Below, piece after piece: positions 1-5,636 of a DNA stretch of 5,636 bases. The DNA is taken from assembly GCA_030636765.1 (NCBI GenBank), contig DAOVWI010000142.1:1-5636 (forward strand), read 5' to 3'. This DNA is from Gemmatimonadales bacterium (GTDB lineage: Bacteria > Gemmatimonadota > Gemmatimonadetes > Palauibacterales > Palauibacteraceae). Both the position numbers and the translations under genes were made by a program. Below the pieces are notes generated by a model, which had not been told where the DNA came from, did not search any database, and saw only the letters and a program-made list of their open reading frames with translations. Positions within the stretch are counted from its first letter, which is position 1. The number at the start of each line of letters is the position of its first letter.

Positions 1-541
1 CGATGTCGCGGGTCGCGATCATCGCGATGGGCAGGTCTCCTCGGATCGGCATCCCGAGCACGCCCATGCCGCGAATCACCTCCAGAGACATGAAGAAATT
101 CTCCATGAACCAGCCGGACCTCAGGTGAAGGACGTTCGCCACGCTCAGCTCGTTGAACCGGTCTTCCTGCTCGCGCAATCCAGCGATCGGCCCCGTCCCC
201 TCGTGATGCTGCGCTCCGACGCTCGACAGGTTGACCACGTAGGGCACGCCCGCCTCACGGATCCCTGACACGAGGGCAGTCCCGGCCTCCGTCTGCCAGG
301 CACGCACGTCCACCTCGTACAGCGGCGGAATCATGCAGTACACGCCCCCAACGCCGTCGCAGGCTGCGGCAACAAACTCGGCATCCGATACGTCGCCGAC
401 CGCCGCCTCCGCTCCCTTCTCCACGAAGCCGGCCAGCTTCTCCTCGCTCCGCCCGATGACGCGGACGGCATGCCCGCCAGCCAGCAGCTCTTCCGCTACC
501 ACTCGACCTGTGTTTCCAGTCGCTCCGACGACGGCGTACAT
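1..541 (-). CDS. NmrA-like NAD(P)-binding protein (atypical SDR family), 3' end outside the window
   Basis: The 180 visible codons give the N-terminal Rossmann half of an NmrA/NAD(P)H-binding protein. The dinucleotide-binding loop GATGNTGR lies at residues 6-13 directly after the first beta strand (YAVV). An Arg at 31 ends the second strand (VRVIGR), which in this family often favours NADP(H). GDVSD at 49-53 follows the third strand, NLSSVGA at 104-110 is the usual strand-5 segment, and LRSGWFMEN at 140-148 matches the family's LRPxxFMEN signature. The start is ATG at 541 with a strong AAAGGAG ribosome binding site six bases upstream. Family members are usually about 280-300 residues, so roughly 100 are missing beyond position 1. 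NmrA-like proteins include redox-sensing regulators, quinone reductases and isoflavone-reductase-like enzymes. The substrate cannot be told from this half, and no catalytic YxxxK is visible. It lies 98 bp downstream of the regulator gene on the same strand. Confidence 0.9.
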   Translation of the reverse strand, partial: MYAVVGATGNTGRVVAEELLAGGHAVRVIGRSEEKLAGFVEKGAEAAVGDVSDAEFVAAACDGVGGVYCMIPPLYEVDVRAWQTEAGTALVSGIREAGVPYVVNLSSVGAQHHEGTGPIAGLREQEDRFNELSVANVLHLRSGWFMENFFMSLEVIRGMGVLGMPIRGDLPIAMIATRDI

Positions 542-639
542 GGCTGGCTCCTTTAGATGGTTCGGAACGGGACGCTGTATTAAAGGTTATCCGGCAGAGA
601 GTATCAGACAAGGAACACGCCAACCGCCGGTCGCGGGGA
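542..639. other. 98-bp gap between the regulator and the NmrA-like gene
   Basis: This short stretch separates two genes on the same strand. I see no hairpin followed by a T-run in the minus-strand sense, so there is no clear intrinsic terminator and read-through from the kinase-regulator operon is possible. The part at about 575-610 is more AT-rich than the surrounding sequence and contains a -10-like TAATAC (577-582, minus strand). No -35 box at 16-18 bp spacing stands out, so a separate promoter for the NmrA-like gene is only a weak possibility. Confidence 0.5.
548..554 (-). promoter_or_regulatory. Ribosome binding site of the NmrA-like gene
   Basis: AAAGGAG on the minus strand lies six bases before the ATG at 541. 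It is the best Shine-Dalgarno match in the window and fixes the start of the NmrA-like gene. It suggests independent, efficient translation rather than coupling to the regulator gene upstream. Confidence 0.8.
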
Positions 640-2541
640 TCAGGCGTCAGCGACCGACTCGAGGAGTCTACGGCGCTGGCCTGGAGTGAGCATGTCACGG
701 GCGATCACGTCGCGGACGATGCGGGCCACGAACACGTAGCCTCTCTGTTCTGCCACGAGCCACCGGTTCCACTCGAGCTCATCCAGTGCTTCCAGCAGCT
801 CGTCGCCCTCTTTGCCGGTCGCCAGGGACAGCATCTGAGCGTCGCACCGGTCCCCGAGCACGGACGCGGCAGCGAGGATCTTCTGGGCCAGCCGGCCGAG
901 GCGCCTGTAGCCGATGCGGATCGCGGCGACCACGGAATCGGGGAGATCGCTGGGATACGTCTGCTCCATGGTTTGGAACGGCTTCGGCCACACGCCGCCG
1001 ACATCGTCGAGCTCGAGTCCGAGCCGAACGGCAGTCAACAGCTCGAGCGCGAGCAGCGGGAGGCCCGCGGAATCCGCTTCGATCCGTCGGGTGATCCGGT
1101 CGGCGGCCTCGTCGTCCAGATCCGGCAGTACGTGACCGACGAGCTCGCGGAGACCGGCTCGGTCGAGCGGCGTCAGGCTGAGCGCCACGCCGGGAATGTC
1201 CCTTCCCACCCGGGCTCTTGCATCGTCGAGCTCCTCGCGCAGCGGATACGAAGTCGCCGTCAGCAGCAGAGAGCACGGCACACCGGCGGCGTCCCGGATC
1301 AGGGCTTGAAACGCCCCAGCGGACTCGGGGTCCACGTCTCCGGCGCCGTCGATCCATAGAAGCACTGGTTGCATCGATCCGACCGCTCGGAGCAGGTCCT
1401 TGAGCGCCATGTCGGGAGCTGCCGGATCGACACCTTCAGCGAGCCGGACCAGGCGCTCGTCCGGGCTGACCACGCCGGCCAGACCGAAAGCCAGCGCATC
1501 AGGGGGCGCCTTGATCGCCCCGGATCCCTCCAGCAACCCTCCACGGCACAGGCCCGCGAAGCCGCTCCATGCCAGGTCGCGATCCGTCGGCACACACCGG
1601 ATGTGAGAAACGACGGCTCCTTCCAGCCGGGCCCTCGCCGCGAGCTCCTCGCCCAAGCGCGTCTTGCCCGACCCCGAGTCCCCATGGACGAGGATGATGG
1701 CCGGCGACCTGTCTTCGAAGGACTCGAACAGGGCGCTCAGGGCCGCTTCGAGCTCGCGTTCGCGGCCCACCAGCGGAAAGCGGCGTGCCCAACGATCCAC
1801 ATCGGTAACGGTGTCGGGCAGGTGCCACTCGCGCTCGCTCCGGATCCGCTCAGCGAGCGCCTCCGTCTCGGGGTCGGGCTCGAGCCCCAGCTCTTCTGCC
1901 AACCGGGTCGCGTAGGTGTCGTACAGGGTCAGGGCTCCTGCCCGCTCCCCACGCACCGCCGCCGCCAGCATGGCGAGCCGCACGGCCGAATCCGAGAACG
2001 GATCCAGAGCGAGGGCCTTCACCGCTGCGTCCTGAGCGGCCTGCCCGTCTCCTCGCGACAACAGGGTTTCGGCGTGGCGCCTGATTCCCTCGACCATCCG
2101 GTCTATCCAGAACACCCGTTCGGCGCCCAGCCAGTCCTCGAACGCCGAGCTATCGGGCACGGTGAAGCCCTCGAGGAACGGGCCGCGGACCAGATCGACC
2201 GCCTCGCTCCACTTCTCGGCATCGAGCCGCGCATCAAGTTGGTCCGCATCGATCTCGATCGCCTCTCCAGAAAGGACGACCTGGTCGCCGATCGATTCGA
2301 CGACATCCTCGCCGGCCGATTTGCGGATCACACGCAGCGCTTCGTTCAGGGAATGGCGAGACGACGCGTCCGGTTTGTCGCCCCAGAAGACTCCGACGAG
2401 GTGTTCGCGGGAGCGGCGCCGCTCGGGCGAACGGGCCAGGTACAGGAGAAGCGCCAGGTTCTTGCGCCACAGCAGTTCGCGGGGGGCGGGCTCGCCATCT
2501 ACGGTCACTTCGACGGGCCCGAGAGTGCGCAGCGTGATCAT
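640..2541 (-). CDS. SARP/BTAD-family transcriptional regulator with AAA/STAND-type ATPase domain (AfsR-like, lacking C-terminal TPRs)
   Basis: A 633-residue predicted cytoplasmic DNA-binding regulator. Residues 3-92 resemble the OmpR/PhoB-like winged helix of SARP proteins (LRTLGPVEV at 4-12, RKNLALLLYLA at 26-36, the SRHSLNEALRVIRK helix at 61-74). Residues 98-236 are the bacterial transcriptional activator domain, with the typical GPFLEGF at 120-126, FEDWL at 134-138 and EELGLEPDPET at 216-226. An ATPase module begins at FPLVGRERELE (255-265), with a complete Walker A, GDSGSGKT, at 287-294 and a Walker B-like VLLWIDG at 393-399. A helical winged-helix-like segment follows to the end. In the Walker B the usual second acidic residue is Gly399, and the usual Arg of the LLLxTxR strand is Ser431. 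AfsR-type proteins normally continue into TPRs, but this one stops at VADA, where they would begin. ATG at 2541 was chosen because the SARP domain starts at once, GGAGG lies 10 bases upstream, and it overlaps the kinase stop. The target promoters are unknown; it is probably controlled by the co-encoded kinase (inference). Confidence 0.92.
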   Translation of the reverse strand: MITLRTLGPVEVTVDGEPAPRELLWRKNLALLLYLARSPERRRSREHLVGVFWGDKPDASSRHSLNEALRVIRKSAGEDVVESIGDQVVLSGEAIEIDADQLDARLDAEKWSEAVDLVRGPFLEGFTVPDSSAFEDWLGAERVFWIDRMVEGIRRHAETLLSRGDGQAAQDAAVKALALDPFSDSAVRLAMLAAAVRGERAGALTLYDTYATRLAEELGLEPDPETEALAERIRSEREWHLPDTVTDVDRWARRFPLVGRERELEAALSALFESFEDRSPAIILVHGDSGSGKTRLGEELAARARLEGAVVSHIRCVPTDRDLAWSGFAGLCRGGLLEGSGAIKAPPDALAFGLAGVVSPDERLVRLAEGVDPAAPDMALKDLLRAVGSMQPVLLWIDGAGDVDPESAGAFQALIRDAAGVPCSLLLTATSYPLREELDDARARVGRDIPGVALSLTPLDRAGLRELVGHVLPDLDDEAADRITRRIEADSAGLPLLALELLTAVRLGLELDDVGGVWPKPFQTMEQTYPSDLPDSVVAAIRIGYRRLGRLAQKILAAASVLGDRCDAQMLSLATGKEGDELLEALDELEWNRWLVAEQRGYVFVARIVRDVIARDMLTPGQRRRLLESVADA

Positions 2542-5441
2542 GGCGGACAGGCCTCCAGACGAAGTTCCTCCATCTGTCGTCTCAACGGTGCCAGGGCTGA
2601 GTCCGGCGGCTGCCACAACCTGACGACCTCGCGCGCGACTGGGCAAATCGCCTCGAAAGAAGATTCGGGCATCTCGGAAAGGGCAGCGACGATCCTCAGT
2701 CGCGCGTGCGTGCCGAGAGCCCCATCCACTTCGCCCGCCTGCACGAGGTGTGGCGGCACCATCCCTTCGAGGTCCGTGTTCTCGTGCCACAGCCACGAGG
2801 CGATCGCGCTGTCCGGCATGTTCAGCTCCCGATACCACTCTCCCCGTTTCAGATACAGGGCCGAGCGGAGGAACGGTCGCTCCGCCAGACCGGCGGAATC
2901 GTACGCCAGGTCGTCGGCCGTAGCCTCCAGGGCGGATCGGTAATCGCTGTTCGCGGCGGACGACAATGCAGCAAGGAAACGGGATGGACGGACCGTAATC
3001 TCGCGCGTGCCAGGTCCGAGGGAGTCGAGCCGGGCGCTCCACGTGTCTCGAAGATTCGTCTCTCCCCGCCGGTCGGCGAGCACGGCCAGGGCGGTAGCGG
3101 CCCTCGCCTTGAGTGCGACATCGGTATCGGGTCGATGCCACAGGACCTCGAGAGCTCTTTCACCTTTCTCGGTTGCGGCGGCGGGAAAACCCTCGAGACC
3201 GAGCGCGAACGGCATCACGTGCCATTCGGCAGCCTGGGTGACCGTTTCCGGTGTCTCCATCCGGCGAGCGGCCGAATCGAATGCCGCGATCCCGTCCTCG
3301 ATCATTCCCTGCCCGATGAGACCGAGCCCCAGGGCGATGAACCCCTGCGCGGCCGACTCAGAGCTTCCCAGCCGGTCGGCGCTGCGGACCAGAAGTGCCC
3401 CCAGTGTCGCCTGGGAGGCCGGGTTGTCGATGTAGCGCACCCAGCGCGCGTACAGGCCGAGCATCTCGGGACCCGCCTCTGCCAGTGCGGCCCGGCCTTC
3501 GCCGGCGGCCTCGGGCTCGAAGCGCTCCCTGAAGCCTTGCCCCCAGACTTCAGGAAAGTAGAGATCTGGCTCCTCGGGCGAGGCATGGATTTGCTCGAGG
3601 TGTCGAAGGGCGGCCAGGGCCTTCTCGGCTCGCCCCGTGCGGATCAGGGCCTGCGTGAGGTGCTCGACCGCCGGCACGAGGAGCGAGTCCCGACTGACGG
3701 CAAGCTCCAGGAGCGCGACCGCGCTGTCGAGCGGCACCCCCCATAGCCCTCCACGGTGGTACAGCTCATCTGCGTACAGCAGCGTGGCGTATGGGTCGAA
3801 GCGGTACTCGGGACGAGCGAGGACTTCCTCGTACGCCGCGAGCTGGGCAGGGCCGTGCGGTGTGGCCCCCGCCTCGAGCAGGAGCGAATCGAGCGGACTC
3901 AGACTGGACAGGTCCATGCCCTGGATCTCGACCAGGTCCTCGCCGATCGGCCGGTCCGCGAGCCACCGGCGCGCCTCGGCGAGCCGAAGGCGTGCGAGGG
4001 TGAAGGTGGAATCCGCATCGAGAGCTTCCCGGTAGCGCCGCTCCGCCTTCCGCCAGGCTCCGTGCCGAAGGGCGTCCTCTCCCCAGAAGAACGATCGCGT
4101 GGCGGCGGCGGGATAGCGCGCCAGCGGATCGACCTCGGCCGCCGTGAGCGTGACATCAGGGGCCAACTCACCGATGATATGCATCGAGATCTTGACGGCC
4201 GCCCACCGTCGCAGCTCGGTCTCCGATTCGCGTCGGATGGCGAGAGTCGTCAGATCGACCGGGCTTCCCGTCTCGTCGAGGAGTCTCAGGTCGATGTCCA
4301 GGCCGCCTTCCGTTCGGTCCACGTCGCAGTGCATGGCGTGCGATGCCCTGAGTACCTCGGTCCAGTCCGATGACACGATCTTACCCGCGCGTCTCTCGTA
4401 CAGGGAAAGGGCCGCCGGGGCGTTCGCGCTCGAGATGCCTGGAATATCCTCCAGGTTGCGCGCCACCCGCTGCCCGATGTTGATGCCCAGCAAGGAATCC
4501 GACGGCTCCATCGCAACACATGGAAATACGGCCACGTCAAGGAGCGTTTCGGGCGTTCCGGGCTGCTGCGGAGCAGGGCGTTCCGCGGCGCGCCACAGGA
4601 GGGCGACGATCGCCGCCAGGGCCACGAAGACCGCCCACCTCGGGATCCGGATCCCCGGGCCGCGCGTCCGGAGGGCCTGTCGGAATTCTGCGGCGTTCTT
4701 CCACCGATCCTCAGGGGCAATTGCCAGTGCCTTCCGGAGGACGGGGCGTGCAGCCACGGGGATCCCGCTCCAGTCCCCGGACTCCGGCGCCGCGAGCGAC
4801 GTCCAACGCGTTCCCGACAGCGACTCGTACAGCACCATCCCCAGGGCATACAGGTCTGACTGCGGAGATACCGCCGTCCCTTTCGCCTGCTCCGGCGACA
4901 TGTAGGCGGGAGTGCCCGGACCGCGCCCTTCCCGGGTGAGCGTGTCGTCCCCTGACCCTTCGACGTGCACGATGCCGAAGTCGGCGAGCAGAGCACGCCC
5001 GTCCACAAGGAAGATGTTGGAGGGCTTCACGTCCCGGTGGACGACACCGGCCGCGTGGATCTGCTCGAGGGCTGCCAGCAGGTCCCGCCCCAGCCGGAAA
5101 GCGTCCCGCCCGTCCAGCGGTCCGTCTTCCAACCGCTCGGCCAGGGACTCTCCCTCGATCAGGTCCATCACGTAGTAGGAGAGCCCGTCTTTCTGATCGG
5201 CGTCGTGGATCGAGACCATGTTGGGGTGGGAAAACGAGGCCAGGATCCGGGCCTCGCGAAGGAAGCGCGCCTCCCCGACGGCCGTGGCCATGTCAGGCCG
5301 CAGCACCTTGACGGCCACCACTCGTTCAAGAGAGGTGTCGCGGGCGCGGAACACCGTGGCCATGCCGCCGGAGGCGACCTCGCCGTCGACTTCGTAGCGC
5401 GGCGCCAGGGCGTCGCGCAGCCGGTCGAGAAGGGTTGGCAT
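2538..5441 (-). CDS. Transmembrane serine/threonine protein kinase with TolB-like and TPR-like extracytoplasmic region
   Basis: A 967-residue receptor-like kinase predicted to phosphorylate Ser/Thr in cytoplasmic proteins. Residues 16-258 are a PknB-type kinase domain: a glycine loop ASGGMATV (23-30) in which Ala replaces the first Gly, catalytic Lys45, helix-C Glu63, HRDVKPSN (135-142) with Asp137 and Asn142, DFG at 154-156, an activation segment with Thr167, Thr169 and GTPAYMSPEQ (176-185), Asp196 and Arg246. All catalytic residues are present, so it should be active. One membrane span lies at about 269-283 (WAVFVALAAIVALLW), preceded by RIPR, placing the kinase inside. Residues 302-425 look like a divergent TolB-like domain (VAVFP start, IGQRVARNLEDIPG helix, DIDLRLLDETG near its end). 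From about 448 the chain is helical and TPR-like (for example ALRHGAWRKAERRYREAL at 457-474). Its only four cysteines (308, 372, 933, 965) are all outside. ATG at 5441 has GGGAG six bases upstream and directly precedes the usual LLDRLRDALAPRY lead-in. The stop overlaps the regulator start. The ligand is unknown. Confidence 0.95.
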   Translation of the reverse strand: MPTLLDRLRDALAPRYEVDGEVASGGMATVFRARDTSLERVVAVKVLRPDMATAVGEARFLREARILASFSHPNMVSIHDADQKDGLSYYVMDLIEGESLAERLEDGPLDGRDAFRLGRDLLAALEQIHAAGVVHRDVKPSNIFLVDGRALLADFGIVHVEGSGDDTLTREGRGPGTPAYMSPEQAKGTAVSPQSDLYALGMVLYESLSGTRWTSLAAPESGDWSGIPVAARPVLRKALAIAPEDRWKNAAEFRQALRTRGPGIRIPRWAVFVALAAIVALLWRAAERPAPQQPGTPETLLDVAVFPCVAMEPSDSLLGINIGQRVARNLEDIPGISSANAPAALSLYERRAGKIVSSDWTEVLRASHAMHCDVDRTEGGLDIDLRLLDETGSPVDLTTLAIRRESETELRRWAAVKISMHIIGELAPDVTLTAAEVDPLARYPAAATRSFFWGEDALRHGAWRKAERRYREALDADSTFTLARLRLAEARRWLADRPIGEDLVEIQGMDLSSLSPLDSLLLEAGATPHGPAQLAAYEEVLARPEYRFDPYATLLYADELYHRGGLWGVPLDSAVALLELAVSRDSLLVPAVEHLTQALIRTGRAEKALAALRHLEQIHASPEEPDLYFPEVWGQGFRERFEPEAAGEGRAALAEAGPEMLGLYARWVRYIDNPASQATLGALLVRSADRLGSSESAAQGFIALGLGLIGQGMIEDGIAAFDSAARRMETPETVTQAAEWHVMPFALGLEGFPAAATEKGERALEVLWHRPDTDVALKARAATALAVLADRRGETNLRDTWSARLDSLGPGTREITVRPSRFLAALSSAANSDYRSALEATADDLAYDSAGLAERPFLRSALYLKRGEWYRELNMPDSAIASWLWHENTDLEGMVPPHLVQAGEVDGALGTHARLRIVAALSEMPESSFEAICPVAREVVRLWQPPDSALAPLRRQMEELRLEACPP
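2552..2557 (-). promoter_or_regulatory. Ribosome binding site deciding the regulator start
   Basis: TGGAGG on the minus strand, inside the last codons of the kinase gene, lies 10 bases before the ATG at 2541. The spacing is slightly long. Together with the ATGA stop-start overlap at 2538-2541 it supports this start over the in-frame upstream extension, which would run about 200 codons inside the kinase gene and encodes no recognisable domain. Confidence 0.7.
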
Positions 5442-5447
5442 TGATTG

Positions 5448-5452
5448 CTCCC
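5448..5452 (-). promoter_or_regulatory. Ribosome binding site of the kinase gene
   Basis: GGGAG on the minus strand lies six bases before the ATG at 5441. This supports that start over an in-frame TTG at 5528, which would add 29 basic, low-complexity residues and would place the coding start inside the candidate promoter. Confidence 0.7.
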
Positions 5453-5499
5453 GGAGTCGTCCGGCGCGGGGCGGTCGCCGGTGCCTCGTCAGCAGGGGA

Positions 5500-5528
5500 A
5501 GCTTAGATTCCCGTGCCCGGCACGGCAA
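5500..5528 (-). promoter_or_regulatory. Candidate sigma70-type promoter of the kinase-regulator operon
   Basis: On the minus strand TTGCCG (5523-5528) is followed after exactly 17 bases by TAAGCT (5500-5505). The first matches the -35 consensus TTGACA at four positions, and the second has the key TA...T of a -10 box. Transcription would start near 5493, giving a leader of about 50 bases before the ATG at 5441. This comes from consensus matching by eye only, in GC-rich DNA where sigma-factor preferences may differ. Confidence 0.45.
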
Positions 5529-5538
5529 GTTGCCGGGC
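5511..5538. repeat. Cluster of overlapping inverted repeats, candidate operator
   Basis: Three perfect inverted repeats share this stretch. CCGTGCC-C-GGCACGG occupies 5511-5525. CGGCAA-G-TTGCCG occupies 5523-5535. GCCCGGCA (5515-5522) pairs with TGCCGGGC (5531-5538) around an eight-base loop. They cover the proposed -35 box and most of the spacer. No T-run follows on either strand, so this does not look like an intrinsic terminator. A related imperfect element, TTGC-CGA-GCAA, lies just upstream at 5550-5560. A binding site for a dimeric repressor or activator is the likeliest role (inference). Confidence 0.55.
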
Positions 5539-5636
5539 GGCTCAACCTCTTGCCGAGCAACGAGGTGACTTCCGTCTTCCGACGTCGCGCCGGCGGTCCG
5601 CGAAGTGTAGTTTCGTGCACGCGAATCCGCCGTGAC

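Larger units (their letters stand above)
5442..5636. other. Non-coding leader and upstream region of the kinase gene
   Basis: About 195 bases with no convincing reading frame on either strand. The part nearest the gene (5442-5499) is the predicted untranslated leader. The middle (5500-5560) holds the candidate promoter and inverted repeats. The distal part (5561-5636) contains an eight-base palindrome, CGTGCACG, at 5614-5621 and a -10-like TACACT on the minus strand near 5604-5609 without a good -35 box. The gene beyond the right edge is not visible, so its orientation is unknown. Confidence 0.5.

Noticed and set aside
1369..2943. A 524-codon open frame on the plus strand, antisense to the regulator and the kinase end
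   Set aside because: It has no recognisable domain and an Arg/Gln/Pro-rich composition. It is opposite two genes with clear domains; long antisense frames are expected in GC-rich coding DNA.
2542..3141. Upstream in-frame extension of the regulator by 200 codons
   Set aside because: It lies wholly within the kinase gene in another frame and is basic and low-complexity. The SARP domain begins exactly at the ATG at 2541, which has a ribosome binding site.
2706..3746. A 346-codon plus-strand frame antisense to the kinase
   Set aside because: It has no domain or plausible start context and lies opposite the conserved kinase gene; it is a shadow frame.
4642..4655. Perfect 14-base palindrome GGGATCCGGATCCC inside the kinase gene
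   Set aside because: It encodes the GIRIP stretch just before the membrane span. The repeated Gly/Arg/Ile/Pro codons account for it, and its position within a gene gives no reason to assign a regulatory role.
5442..5528. N-terminal extension of the kinase by 29 residues from a TTG
   Set aside because: There is no good ribosome binding site for it, the composition is basic and unstructured, and it overlaps the candidate promoter. ATG at 5441 has GGGAG at ideal spacing.
5511..5538. Inverted repeats as an intrinsic terminator for a gene beyond the right edge
   Set aside because: No run of T follows the stem on either strand, and the repeats sit exactly on the candidate promoter of the kinase gene.

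Overview
The window is high-GC bacterial DNA with three genes, all on the minus strand, densely packed. Reading in the direction of transcription (right to left) it holds a leader/promoter region (5442-5636), a transmembrane Ser/Thr protein kinase (2538-5441), a SARP/BTAD-type transcriptional regulator with an ATPase module (640-2541), a 98-bp gap, and the N-terminal 180 codons of an NmrA-like NAD(P)-binding protein that runs off the left edge (1-541). No tRNA, rRNA, CRISPR array, insertion sequence or integrase is visible.

The kinase has the layout cytoplasmic kinase domain, single membrane span, divergent TolB-like domain, then a long TPR-like helical region. That layout, together with BTAD regulators placed beside such kinases, is familiar from Gemmatimonadota and related soil or marine phyla. 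I infer such a source, but no taxonomic marker is present and another high-GC phylum is possible.

The kinase and regulator genes overlap by four bases (ATGA), so they are almost certainly one transcriptional and translational unit. A membrane Ser/Thr kinase encoded with a SARP-ATPase protein recalls AfsK and AfsR of Streptomyces, where the kinase phosphorylates the regulator. The simplest reading is a one-operon signalling module: the envelope-side TolB/TPR part senses something, the inside kinase phosphorylates the regulator, and the regulator binds DNA. The regulator lacks the C-terminal TPR region usual in AfsR-like proteins and carries altered ATPase motifs, while the helical repeats sit on the kinase. 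The NmrA-like gene lies downstream on the same strand with a strong ribosome binding site of its own and may be co-transcribed or a target.

The leader contains a candidate sigma70-type promoter whose -35 box and spacer are covered by overlapping inverted repeats, a plausible operator or RNA switch. The most notable points are the kinase-regulator coupling, the altered ATPase motifs, and this palindrome cluster.
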